A stretch of DNA of 64,000 bases from Gammaproteobacteria bacterium (GTDB taxonomy: Bacteria; Pseudomonadota; Gammaproteobacteria; Steroidobacterales; Steroidobacteraceae). The notes under the pieces are model-generated. The model was not told the origin of the DNA, made no database searches, and saw nothing but the letters and a program-made list of their open reading frames with translations. Every line of letters starts with the position of its first letter. Position 1 is the stretch's first letter. Below, piece after piece: positions 8,567 through 16,206 of the stretch. The translations under genes were made by a program, and so were the position numbers. Where the stretch lies: positions 1-64,000 of the forward strand of contig JANXZG010000095.1 in the NCBI GenBank assembly GCA_025355645.1. Reading direction: 5' to 3'.

Positions 8567-10996
8567 TTAATCGTCACTTTGAAACAAGGGGAGCCATGCG
8601 GCAGGATTTGGACCGACGCTGGCCATAATCTTCTGCAGGCGCTCGACGGAGCTTGCCCGTCCGGAGATCACCTTCAGCTCGCTATCGAACCCTTTGAGAT
8701 CAAGCTGGCAAACAACTGAATAATGTCCCTGCTTGACAAGAAACATCCGCGAGCCAGGTTCGAGCTGCTCTTTGATGAGCTTGAATTCACGCTCCGACAG
8801 CCCGAAGCCTTCTATGTATTCCTCTGCTTTCGCATCGGAATTTGGAAACAGGATCTTGGTCGGCGTCTGCTCGATGATCGTGCGGCTGATGGCACTTCCC
8901 AGTGCATCGCTCGGGCTCTGGGTCGCCGCCGCGAGTACACCATTGAGTTTTCGCCAAACCTTGAGTCCGTCCTTCGCGAACTGCTCGAAGCTGGGATCCG
9001 CAAGGAGGCGCGAGAATTCGTCCGCCCAGCACACAAACCGGCGGCCATCGAGGAGCGTTCGGATCGCGTGGAATAGATAAAGGGTGAGTGGCGAGCGCGT
9101 GACCTCATTATCGAGAAACTCCGTCACATCAATGCCGAAAAGCGCAGCTCCCGACATCTGCGAGGAGAAAGTATCGGTCGCATTGTCAAAAACCCAAGAG
9201 TAGTCGCCGCCCATTCCCTCGCACCAACGCGCGAGGCGCGCATGAACCCCATCGCCCCGGGTCGCATCGGTAAACTCAATGAGGCGTGACAGTCGTCGTG
9301 CCTCGGGCTCCAGTGCGAGCGTGCCATGCAGCGCGTGATCCAGATCCGCCTCTTCGCGTACGGACAGAGGCGCGGCGGTGCGGACAAGGCTCCTGAGCCA
9401 GAGCTTTAGGAATTCCACATTGCCCGGAGTTGGCGCGAGGTGCAGCGGATTGATGCCCGTCGCTACCCCGTTCTTGAGCGGCAGGTAGGAACCGCCCAAC
9501 GCCCGCACCAGTATCTCTAGTCCCCTGTCCTTGTCGAACACCACCTGACACACGCCCTGCCGGTGGAGCATTGCCAGGATAAACCCAACGAATACGGTTT
9601 TACCTGAGCCCGTCGGTCCGCAGATGAAAGTATGACCGGTGTCTTTACGGCTGCCACCGTCGGGATCCTTTGGATCAGACGCGTGCAGAGAAAAGTAATA
9701 CGGAGAGCGGGAACTCGTCATCAGGAGCGTAAGCGCATCACCCCAATGGTTGCCGGTGGCGCGCCCGCAGGGGTAATTGTGGCAGCTCACCATGGCGGCG
9801 AAATTGCGCGAGGTAATCGGCGCCTTGCGCGGCCGATCGCTGAAATTTCCAGGCAACTGCGCCCAGAACGCCGCCTCCAGCGCTAAATCCTCCCGGGCCA
9901 CTGTCATCCCCGTATCGGCCAGAATAGTTCGCGCAAGCGCTACGTTGTCATTCAACACCGCGAGTTGATCGTCCTTGCCTCTGCCTTTCGGCGCATCGGC
10001 CAGCACGTGGAGGGAGAAATGATGCTCCCCCATGACAAATTCATTGCTGGTCAGGGCATCGAGCGCATTTATCAGCTCCTGCGCTTGGGAGACTGCAAAG
10101 TCCCCGGCATTCGCCATGCGGGCATGCTGGCGCTGCAGCAAGCTCTGTCCGGTAGCCTTCGCGAGGAATGTGAACGATTGAGTCAGCACGAAGGGGAATG
10201 GTGCGGACAGTAACGTGTCGTACATGCCGACCGCCGTCGGTGTCGGATACTCCTTAATGCCAAGCATGGCGCCGAGCCGAACTTCCGTCGCCGAGCGATA
10301 CTCGATGGTCTCACTACCAAAGAGCATCCGGTTCAGCGCCAGAACGTCCGACAGCGGGGCCGAGGGGAGCGGGAATGGGGATGGCTCTCCGTTGATAAGC
10401 AAAGACAGGAATTCCAGTAAAGAGGAGTACTGCCGACCGCGCCGCAGGTAGACTCCCAATCGCTCCGGTTCGTAACGCGCCAGGGACGCGGCGATTGTCT
10501 GACCGAGCTTTCCGCATGCATCGAGGGCATCGACAATGTCGGTATGGGTTCCGCCCGCTTGACGCCTCGATATAAGCTTGGATACCAGATTAGGGGCAGC
10601 ACCAGCGACGGGCCTGAAAAGCACCGTAAGGTACAGCTCGTTCACCATCATCGTCTCGGCAGCGAGGCGCGCCTGGTAGCGCTGCGCCAGGTTCTCCGCG
10701 AAGCCTGCTCCGCCTGTCTCTTGATCACCTGCGACGCACCGCCGGCGAACAATGTGCGACCAGAGGGCAAGATTGGGACTTGCGATATTGCGCCAGGTGA
10801 CATTAAGCCGCTCATGCCAATTATTGAGCGTTTCATCGTCTGCACTTTCGAAACTCGCGCCGCCCAACCGGAATGTCTGTATAAAGTCCCCGGATTTCGT
10901 GGTGACGATTTCAGGACCCACATGCGCGGCATAGGGAATTCGGCGAGACGCCGGGGACTCTCGCGAAATGGCCGCCCGACGAGCTGAGGACCTCAT
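8567..10996 (-). CDS. virB4: VirB4 conjugation ATPase
   Basis: The largest ATPase of the system, at the cytoplasmic base of the channel. The 809-residue protein has an N-terminal VirB4 domain (VGPEIVTTKSGDFIQTFRL), Walker A GPTGSGKTVF near residue 458 and Walker B FVCWADEFSRLL in the C-terminal RecA-like half, then a SDALGSAISRTIIEQ arginine-finger region. ATG at 10996 overlaps the virB3 stop as ATGA, which I prefer to the ATG 78 bases upstream inside virB3. Length and motif order are complete. Confidence 0.94.
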   Translation of the reverse strand: MRSSARRAAISRESPASRRIPYAAHVGPEIVTTKSGDFIQTFRLGGASFESADDETLNNWHERLNVTWRNIASPNLALWSHIVRRRCVAGDQETGGAGFAENLAQRYQARLAAETMMVNELYLTVLFRPVAGAAPNLVSKLISRRQAGGTHTDIVDALDACGKLGQTIAASLARYEPERLGVYLRRGRQYSSLLEFLSLLINGEPSPFPLPSAPLSDVLALNRMLFGSETIEYRSATEVRLGAMLGIKEYPTPTAVGMYDTLLSAPFPFVLTQSFTFLAKATGQSLLQRQHARMANAGDFAVSQAQELINALDALTSNEFVMGEHHFSLHVLADAPKGRGKDDQLAVLNDNVALARTILADTGMTVAREDLALEAAFWAQLPGNFSDRPRKAPITSRNFAAMVSCHNYPCGRATGNHWGDALTLLMTSSRSPYYFSLHASDPKDPDGGSRKDTGHTFICGPTGSGKTVFVGFILAMLHRQGVCQVVFDKDRGLEILVRALGGSYLPLKNGVATGINPLHLAPTPGNVEFLKLWLRSLVRTAAPLSVREEADLDHALHGTLALEPEARRLSRLIEFTDATRGDGVHARLARWCEGMGGDYSWVFDNATDTFSSQMSGAALFGIDVTEFLDNEVTRSPLTLYLFHAIRTLLDGRRFVCWADEFSRLLADPSFEQFAKDGLKVWRKLNGVLAAATQSPSDALGSAISRTIIEQTPTKILFPNSDAKAEEYIEGFGLSEREFKLIKEQLEPGSRMFLVKQGHYSVVCQLDLKGFDSELKVISGRASSVERLQKIMASVGPNPAAWLPLFQSDD

Positions 10997-11421
10997 GTCT
11001 TCCTCCCGCCACCACGCCGCCCGGCCACCGCGTTGGAAGGTGCCTGTGATTCCCGATGGGCGACACGTGCGCAAGTCGGTGCTCGCCGGCGCCCGGCGAT
11101 GTTGGGCTGGTCAAGCAGGAGCGGACTATGGCTGCTGGCCTTCCAGAGACGAAAGTTCCCGAAGTACGCCGGCATCCTGGTCCTACCCCACAGAAGGATC
11201 AGATCAAAAACCCTGGCGTCCCGCGCGCATAGCAATGCGCAGATGCCGTGTATTGGGATCGCAATAAGCAGGGTTAGTAGGTTCTTGGTAACCAGGAAAA
11301 CTTCCATCGTGAAGACAAGATTGAAGAGAAGGGCCGCGTAGGTGACGCCCCACCTCATGGGTGGTCGCGTCACGGCCACGAACAGTATGTCGGCGGTCAG
11401 CCCAGCGTTTCGTTCACTCAC
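10993..11421 (-). CDS. virB3: VirB3 inner-membrane protein
   Basis: VirB3 is a small membrane protein that associates with VirB4. The product (GTG start) has the family opening: a short cytoplasmic arm with VAVTRPPMRWGVTY, then two hydrophobic helices at about residues 25-65. It is 142 residues, longer than the usual 100 or so; the extra 40 residues are a basic, low-complexity tail (RRRAPTCARVAHRE...). The gene lies between virB2 and virB4 and overlaps virB4 by four bases. Confidence 0.88.
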   Translation of the reverse strand: MSERNAGLTADILFVAVTRPPMRWGVTYAALLFNLVFTMEVFLVTKNLLTLLIAIPIHGICALLCARDARVFDLILLWGRTRMPAYFGNFRLWKASSHSPLLLDQPNIAGRRRAPTCARVAHRESQAPSNAVAGRRGGGRKT

Positions 11422-11427
11422 GGCGCA

Positions 11428-11742
11428 CTAAACCCCGAACATCCCGCGGATCCAGGTGACGATCTGCGGTGCTCCGAAGGCAATCGCGATTCCAAGGATC
11501 GCGCCTATACACCAGCCCCAAGACATTCGGTTTGCCATAGCCATCCCGCCCAGCACCATGATCAAAATGATCGCGATTGGCGTTAGCCAGGCAAGAATGT
11601 TGGACTGCAGCGCTGTCGCACCCGTCAAAAAAGGTGACGTCGACGTCTGTGCGACGGCGAGGTCGGGAAATAGCGCAATTAGGACTGGCAGTGCCGTGAG
11701 CACCACAAGCCGGCTCCATTCGCAATAACCTTGTTTCATCAT
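11428..11742 (-). CDS. virB2: VirB2 pilin
   Basis: Major pilin precursor of the conjugative pilus. The 104-residue protein has a long leader ending at about AVAQ (residue 32), then two hydrophobic helices (NILAWLTPIAIILIMVLGGM and MSWGWCIGAILGIAIAFGAP) joined by a short polar loop, exactly the VirB2 layout. It is the first gene of the transfer operon. The intergenic stretch upstream of it probably holds the promoter. Confidence 0.92.
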   Translation of the reverse strand: MMKQGYCEWSRLVVLTALPVLIALFPDLAVAQTSTSPFLTGATALQSNILAWLTPIAIILIMVLGGMAMANRMSWGWCIGAILGIAIAFGAPQIVTWIRGMFGV

Positions 11743-11888
11743 GCATCCCCATAGTGATGTTGTTCGGGGATGTCATGAAATCATCGAGAAGCGTCAATCG
11801 TTGTTGGAGTATCAAAGTAAAATAAGCGAAACTAATTCAGTCTGACCGGCTTGCTCTTCACCCAGGGATGTTTAAGGTTCTCCTGAGA
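11743..11888 (-). promoter_or_regulatory. Intergenic stretch upstream of virB2
   Basis: This 146-base non-coding stretch separates virB2 from the FlhD-like gene on the same strand and includes an AT-rich part at about 11800-11835. It is the natural place for the transfer-operon promoter. I see no convincing sigma-70 pair and no copy of the palindrome found at 13847, so control by a dedicated activator is more likely than by the XRE protein directly; this is inference. Confidence 0.35.
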
Positions 11889-12539
11889 TCAATTCCCTCT
11901 GGAAGTAAGAATGTCACTTCCAAGCAACTGCAGACTGTGACAGTAAAGCTCTGAAATCCGCTCGCCGATCTCCTCCGACGACGCCAATAGGAGATTTCGC
12001 CAGAACACCGACTTGTCTGCCCATCTCGGCGACAGCTCATGAGCGTATTTCTCGGAAATCCAATCTATATCCGCCAGCGTCAAAAAGGTAAGCAACTTAA
12101 CTACGGTTGAGGGGGCGCCAAGGAGCAGATTTGCAATGCTTGGCTCGGAAACTGCAATTGTCCTCGCCTCCGTCAATATCTCACGCAGCATGAACAGCGC
12201 ACCGTCAGCGAGAGGAGACCCGTTACTGCCTTTGCCGATTATTGTGGGCACACCACGATTGACAACGCTTGCCCACCAGTCCGGATATTGAAAATTGCAG
12301 TTCAAGAGAAAGATCGGCGCGCGAGCGGCTCGAGAGCACGCCCGCGCATCAAGGCTCTTCCACAGCTCCATATTTTGGCGAAATATTTTTAGCGGATGAG
12401 CCTCTTCCGTTGTCGCAACTCGCGCAAGCCACTGAAGGGATCTTTCATTAAGGCAGCGAGCGATCTCGAAACTACGCGAGTCAGCCCAGTGCGATAGGTT
12501 AAGGGCTTCACCAGAATATTTTTCTTTCTTTTGGCGCAT
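11889..12539 (-). CDS. Regulator with FlhD-like C-terminal half
   Basis: A 216-residue soluble protein. Residues about 110-175 follow the pattern of FlhD: a helix with LREILTEARTIAVSEPSIA, then LLLGAPSTVVKLLTFLTLAD and ISEKY. In FlhD the corresponding line has LLLAQRLIV, then RLG, LTLPQM and KLAE. The first 105 residues resemble nothing I recognise (for example FLLNCNFQYPDWWASVV). It sits just upstream of the virB operon on the same strand and is divergent from an FlhC-like gene, which supports a FlhDC-type activator pair as in SetCD of SXT. The FlhD resemblance was judged by eye and is moderate. Codon use is more AT-rich than in the virB genes. Confidence 0.5.
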   Translation of the reverse strand: MRQKKEKYSGEALNLSHWADSRSFEIARCLNERSLQWLARVATTEEAHPLKIFRQNMELWKSLDARACSRAARAPIFLLNCNFQYPDWWASVVNRGVPTIIGKGSNGSPLADGALFMLREILTEARTIAVSEPSIANLLLGAPSTVVKLLTFLTLADIDWISEKYAHELSPRWADKSVFWRNLLLASSEEIGERISELYCHSLQLLGSDILTSRGN

Positions 12540-12580
12540 ACGGTGTGCATCCAGATAATTCTCAACGCCGGTCCAAATAC

Positions 12581-12596
12581 ACAGTTTAGTGTGTGG
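12581..12596. promoter_or_regulatory. Possible XRE half-site upstream of the FlhD-like gene
   Basis: ACAGTTTAGTGT here matches 11 of 12 bases of the left arm (ACAGTATAGTGT) of the palindrome in front of the XRE gene. It lies 42 bases upstream of the FlhD-like start codon, in an AT-rich 282-base divergent region (12540-12821) that holds no convincing gene. The right arm is not conserved. The repressor that reads the palindrome may bind here too; inference. Confidence 0.4.
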
Positions 12597-12821
12597 TGTC
12601 GAACTTAACTTTGTGATAAAAAATTGTCAAATTTATTAACTATGTTTTTTGGCAAGAAATAGGGCGCCGTTAGACGCGGCGGCATCAAAGTTAATATCTG
12701 CCGGGAAGCATGCGTAGAACTCTCGTCCGGTTGTACGGTTTCGCTGAATACTAAGTGAAACATTGGCGCACAACACATGCGAATAGTGGTAGCGGAGAAT
12801 ATTGATCAAGGACAGCATTAC

Positions 12822-13394
12822 ATGAAGCACACGTACGACTCTTTCAGTCGTGATCTCAAACGTATTGAGGTCGCTCGCCGAATGGTCTCGCACCATGTAA
12901 GGACTCAGACCATTGTCGACTATACGAGCTTGACCCGTAACCGACTTGCGACCTTACGCAGACGCTGGTGCGTATCAGAAGGTACTCGCCGACGTGGCCC
13001 TCCTCCGCGGTCGGTCGAGTTGTTTCTTCGTACTGCTCGCGCGCGCAGCGAGGGGGCTGCCATCGTTTCAATATGCATCGCATTTGGGGCGCTACCTCGA
13101 TATCTCCATTGCCAAGCGGGTGTACAACCTCGCCTGGATATCGCGGATCGATTGTGCGAAGCATTTGAGGCGTTTCGAACCTGCATTCCGCATTCGACCT
13201 TCGATTTCGAGGAGCTGCTTCTTCTTGCGAGGGAGCTTGAAGCGGGCGTTCTGCTAGAAATCTCTAATTGCAGGGTTTGCAAGTGCATGATTCTGTCGTT
13301 GAAGCTGGAATTGCCGATACACGTTTGCGTTCACTGTGCGGGGCATGATTCCGCTGTTCGGGCGTTATCGGAAAGTTCCGTCGCCCGCGCGTAA
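12822..13394 (+). CDS. FlhC-like transcriptional activator
   Basis: A 190-residue protein starting at ATG 12822 with an AAGGA site upstream. The N-terminal part has IEVARRMVSHHVRTQTI then LTRNRLATLRRRW, matching the helix-turn-helix region of FlhC (LSRGRLIKLYKEL). Near the C-terminus four cysteines are arranged C-x2-C-x15-C-x2-C (CRVC ... CVHC), the zinc site of FlhC, which uses nearly the same spacing. A flagellar role is unlikely inside a conjugative element; SetC of SXT and related activators of transfer genes are the better model. The window shows no flagellar genes. Confidence 0.72.
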   Translation: MKHTYDSFSRDLKRIEVARRMVSHHVRTQTIVDYTSLTRNRLATLRRRWCVSEGTRRRGPPPRSVELFLRTARARSEGAAIVSICIAFGALPRYLHCQAGVQPRLDIADRLCEAFEAFRTCIPHSTFDFEELLLLARELEAGVLLEISNCRVCKCMILSLKLELPIHVCVHCAGHDSAVRALSESSVARA

Positions 13395-13472
13395 AGGCCC
13401 GGGCCGGCTACGCCCTGGTCCGCGCCGCTCGCTACTCACGCGCGCATCGGAATTGAGCGGCCGCCCGGATTT

Positions 13473-13769
13473 TTACTTCGCGACTAGCCGCAGGAGGCCG
13501 CCGTACACCCATGGCATCAACCCGAAGCTTACCGAGATAGCGAGCATCTTAAAGAGAGGAAATTCTTCCGGAATGCCGTAAAGCTTAAAGAATATAGTCA
13601 TTAAAATACCGAGTAGAGCGAGGGCAATGAAAGCGAACCTTATGAGAGGCTCCAGAAGCACCAAAACGAAGACGACCGGCTGTCGTATTATCTGCCATAG
13701 GAACCACAGGAACACGTACGGTCGGACTCCAGTAGAAGCCGGGACACCATAATTTGCAGGTTTGTCCAT
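13473..13769 (-). CDS. Small integral membrane protein of the ICE regulatory island
   Basis: ATG at 13769 has an AGGA site close upstream and gives 98 residues with three hydrophobic stretches (YVFLWFLWQII, PVVFVLVLLEPLIRFAFIALALLGILM in one long run, and MLAISVSFGLMPWVYGGLL). A longer frame from 13838 adds a Ser/Thr-rich shadow segment. I do not recognise the family. It points away from the XRE gene, and the palindrome at 13847-13874 lies between the two starts, so both could answer to the same repressor. Confidence 0.6.
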   Translation of the reverse strand: MDKPANYGVPASTGVRPYVFLWFLWQIIRQPVVFVLVLLEPLIRFAFIALALLGILMTIFFKLYGIPEEFPLFKMLAISVSFGLMPWVYGGLLRLVAK

Positions 13770-13846
13770 GACGTTCCTAGTGCTAACTTTCGCCCAGGTC
13801 GAAGGAGTGCTCTGTGACGCGGGACCTAATATGGTCACGAAGTTAG

Positions 13847-13874
13847 ACAGTATAGTGTCTAGACACTTTACTGT
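13847..13874. promoter_or_regulatory. 28-bp near-perfect palindrome, likely XRE operator
   Basis: The core AGTGTCTAGACACT (13854-13867) is a perfect 14-base palindrome. It is flanked by ACAGTA on the left and TACTGT on the right, so 13 of 14 base pairs of the 28-base site are symmetric. It lies 21 bases before the XRE start and 78 bases from the divergent membrane-protein start. This is where an autoregulated phage-type or C-protein-type repressor would bind. Binding is inferred. Confidence 0.65.
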
Positions 13875-13895
13875 TCAAGGGTCGACTCTTGCTGC

Positions 13896-14123
13896 ATGCG
13901 CACAAGAAGTATCCTTCAGAAAATCGGGGAGGAAGTCCGCGAGCGCCGTAGGCAGCATCATCTAAGCCAGGAGGCATTAGCGCATCTGGCCGGCGTCCAT
14001 ACCAATGTGATCGGGCGCCTTGAGCGCGGCTCATACAACCCTACATTGCTGACACTGTTTGCCATTGCCCTGAAGCTGGATACCACATTGCACGAGCTTT
14101 TCTCCGCGGCGTCTAAGCGCTAG
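13896..14123 (+). CDS. XRE-family HTH regulator
   Basis: A 75-residue protein that is almost entirely a helix-turn-helix domain: IGEEVRERRRQHHLSQEALA, HLAGVHTNVIGRLERG, then SYNPTLLTLFAIALKLDTT. This resembles restriction-modification C proteins and short phage repressors. No methylase or nuclease is nearby, so a role as ICE master repressor is more likely. The start has no good ribosome-binding site, and the operator-like palindrome lies immediately upstream. Confidence 0.88.
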   Translation: MRTRSILQKIGEEVRERRRQHHLSQEALAHLAGVHTNVIGRLERGSYNPTLLTLFAIALKLDTTLHELFSAASKR

Positions 14124-14181
14124 TCGCGCATAGCTTTAGTATCACCGCAATTCCCCTCAACGTTTTTTAAGCCGTACAGTA

Positions 14182-14199
14182 TCGCGGAATTTTCCGCGA
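14182..14199. repeat. Inverted repeat upstream of the excisionase gene
   Basis: TCGCGGAA-TT-TTCCGCGA forms a perfect eight-base-arm inverted repeat about 60 bases after the XRE stop and 120 bases before the likely xis start. There is no following T-run, so an operator or recombination-protein site is as likely as a terminator. Confidence 0.4.
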
Positions 14200-14320
14200 A
14201 ACTCAGATATGCGCGCTTGCGGACTTCTGCGACAATGGCTATGGAGTGACAACTCGTCTCCGAACGACCGGAACCACAGGCAGGTCGTTGTTGAGCACCC
14301 AATCCATTACATCCGGCACG

Positions 14321-14710
14321 TTGTCGGAAAGCTCCCGTACGGGCTTCCCCAGTATTGCGTTAGTACCGCGCTTCATCCGAATTCGCGATGCCGCGGCGTA
14401 CCTTGGCATGGACAAGAACCGGTTCAATCGCGAGGTCCGTCCGCACCTTTTGGCGATACCAATCGGCACGCAAGGAATCGCCTTTGACCGGCTTGACCTC
14501 GACTCCTGGGCGGACGAGTATAGGAGTCGCAACGGGCATCCCGCGACTCAACCTGTAAGGAGAAAGTCATGGGAAACCAAAGGACGTCAGGTCTCATCAT
14601 GCGTGGGGAGATCTGGCATATCGACAAAACATTCCGAGGAACACGCATTTGCGAAAGCACTGGAACAGGCGATCTCGGGCAGGCCGAGGAGTACCTGGCG
14701 AAGCGTCTGA
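14321..14710 (+). CDS. Excisionase-like HTH protein overlapping the integrase
   Basis: The frame contains an excisionase-type winged helix: RFIRIRDAAAYLGMDKNRFN, EVRPHLLAIPIGTQGIAF, then DRLDLDSWADEYRSRNG. A polar tail runs 142 bases into the integrase gene in a different frame (WETKG ... GISTKHSEEHAFAKALEQ). Proteins of this kind directly in front of this integrase family usually act as directionality factors; from memory their tails look alike, which supports the overlap being real. The start is uncertain: TTG at 14321 is the nearest candidate, the open frame extends to a GTG at 14246, and neither has a clear ribosome site. Confidence 0.65.
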   Translation: MSESSRTGFPSIALVPRFIRIRDAAAYLGMDKNRFNREVRPHLLAIPIGTQGIAFDRLDLDSWADEYRSRNGHPATQPVRRKSWETKGRQVSSCVGRSGISTKHSEEHAFAKALEQAISGRPRSTWRSV

Positions 14711-15708
14711 TCGAGCTTCGCGAGATCAGCATCTATGGCGCACGCGAGAAGCGCTCGTTCCGGACCGCGGCGACCAAGTACCTGCGGGAGAACGCCGATA
14801 AGAAGCGCATCATGGATGATGCGTTGCATCTGAAACTACTCGACAGATTCATCGGGGATCTCGAGTTGGCTCAGGTGCACATGGGTTCGCTGCAGGAGTT
14901 CATCGCAAAGCGGCGCCAGGACGGGGTGAAGACCAAGACTCTGAACATGGCACTCGGTGTCGTGCGCAGAATCTGCAATCTCGCCTCCTCCGAGTGGATC
15001 GACAGACTTGGCAAGACGTGGCTGCCAGCAGCGCCGAAAATCAAGCTGTTTGCCGTCAAGGATGCCAGGCCACCGTATCCACTGACGCGAGAAGAGCAGA
15101 CGCAGCTCTTTAAAGAGCTGCCCGATCATCTCGCGTGCATGGCGCTGTTCAAAGTGAACACAGGTACACGGGAACAGGAAGTCTGCACACTGAAGTGGGA
15201 GTATGAGGTCAAGGTGCCGGAGCTCGACACATCGGTCTTCATCATTCCGGGTGAGAACGTCAAGAACGGCGACGAGCGTCTTGTCGTTCTCAATCGGGTG
15301 GCGAAATCGGTGATCGAAAGCCAGCGAGGGCGGCATGCTGAGTACGTATTTGTTCATCTGCATAGGAAGGGCGAATTGCGCCCCATGATCAGGATGAACA
15401 ACTCAGCGTGGAAGCATGCGCGGCAGCGTGCGGCGGACGAATGGGCGAAGGAGCACGGATCGCAAGCGCCGGAAGGCTTTCGGCGCGTCCGCGTTCATGA
15501 CCTCAAGCACACCTACGGGCGACGACTGCGTGCCGAAGGGGTTTCGTTCGAGGACCGTCAGGACCTCCTGGGACATCGTAGTAGTCGCATCACGACGCAC
15601 TACTCCCAGGCCGAATTGACGAACCTCATCGAGGCTTCGGAGAAGGTTTGCGCAGCGCAGTCCCGCAAAAGTCCCGCAACCACCTGGCTTCGGCGCACGA
15701 ACGGCTGA
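14569..15708 (+). CDS. Tyrosine recombinase (ICE integrase)
   Basis: Site-specific recombinase that would integrate the element at the neighbouring tRNA-Arg. The 379-residue protein has an N-terminal SAM-like core-binding part (KRIMDDALHLKLLDRFIGDL) and a C-terminal catalytic domain with Arg201 (NTGTREQEV), His310 in HDLKHTYGRR, His336 in LLGHR and Tyr345 in TTHYS. The second catalytic Arg of the HxxR box is Lys here, as in the second copy. The start has an excellent AAGGAGAAAGTC ribosome site. It lies 42 bases from the tRNA 3' end. It looks intact. Confidence 0.93.
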   Translation: MGNQRTSGLIMRGEIWHIDKTFRGTRICESTGTGDLGQAEEYLAKRLIELREISIYGAREKRSFRTAATKYLRENADKKRIMDDALHLKLLDRFIGDLELAQVHMGSLQEFIAKRRQDGVKTKTLNMALGVVRRICNLASSEWIDRLGKTWLPAAPKIKLFAVKDARPPYPLTREEQTQLFKELPDHLACMALFKVNTGTREQEVCTLKWEYEVKVPELDTSVFIIPGENVKNGDERLVVLNRVAKSVIESQRGRHAEYVFVHLHRKGELRPMIRMNNSAWKHARQRAADEWAKEHGSQAPEGFRRVRVHDLKHTYGRRLRAEGVSFEDRQDLLGHRSSRITTHYSQAELTNLIEASEKVCAAQSRKSPATTWLRRTNG

Positions 15709-15750
15709 CCCAGCGGATTGTAGTTTATTGATTTTTATTGATATTTGATG

Positions 15751-15824
15751 CGCGCCCGGACGGATTCGAACCGCCGACCACCTGGTTCGAAGCCAGGTGC
15801 TCTATCCAGCTGAGCTACGGGCGC
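15751..15824 (-). tRNA. tRNA-Arg (anticodon TCG)
   Basis: The minus strand folds as a cloverleaf: acceptor GCGCCCG pairs with CGGGCGC, D arm GCTC/GAGC, anticodon stem CCTGG/CCAGG around loop CTTCGAA (anticodon TCG, reading CGA), and a T arm with GGTTCGAATCC. Discriminator base G; CCA is not encoded. The 3' end faces the integrase and is probably the attachment site of the element. Confidence 0.95.
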
Positions 15825-16206
15825 AGGCGAGCGATAGTAACTGAAATCGAGCCTTGGCCGCCGATCCGCGGAGTTCCGGTGAAAAGGCGCTGAGGATGGA
15901 AAATCCGCCGCTGGCAGCACCGCCACTGGCCTCGGGCGGGCCGCACACCGCCATCGGCGCAGAGTAGGTTGAAGCCGTTTATTGGAGGCACTCCAGCCAG
16001 AGTTTCTATCGCGTTGCTGCAGATATGCGCCAGCGCGGTCGCATCCACCGCTGCCGGCGCGCTTTCCAGCAGTTCGCATGAACTCGATTTACCTGTTTCG
16101 CTGCATTCTGCGCGGTTACTCATACTGACTTTTCCGTGCACCCTGCAGATAATTGGTACCCGGCAACAGCCCGGAACGGCCGGACCCGGTTCGTAAAGTT
16201 CCGCGG
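15825..16206. other. Gene-poor stretch between tRNA and decayed excisionase
   Basis: About 380 bases with no supported gene. A minus-strand frame (15815-16141) begins plausibly with MSNRAECSETGKSSSCELLE after a GGA-containing leader, but it runs into the tRNA and loses protein-like character. It may be a gene truncated when an element inserted. I see no second copy of the tRNA 3' end here. Confidence 0.4.

Larger units (their letters stand above)
1..15750. mobile_element. Right-hand part of an integrative and conjugative element
   Basis: The stretch carries a full VirB2-VirB11/VirD4 conjugation operon, a regulatory island, an excisionase-like gene and a tyrosine integrase, and stops 42 bases after the integrase at the 3' end of a tRNA-Arg gene. 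Integrase next to a tRNA 3' end is the usual boundary of such elements. The left end is outside the window, so relaxase, cargo and the second attachment site cannot be seen. That it is chromosomally integrated is inferred from the housekeeping genes that follow from 17.7 kb. Confidence 0.82.

Noticed and set aside
11414..11815. Minus-strand frame of 133 residues over virB2
   Set aside because: It is out of frame with the clear VirB2 pilin and is Arg/Asp-rich nonsense.
12636..12896. Minus-strand frame of 86 residues between the FlhD-like and FlhC-like genes
   Set aside because: It overlaps the FlhC-like start, has no ribosome site and no recognisable pattern; the region is better read as a divergent promoter.
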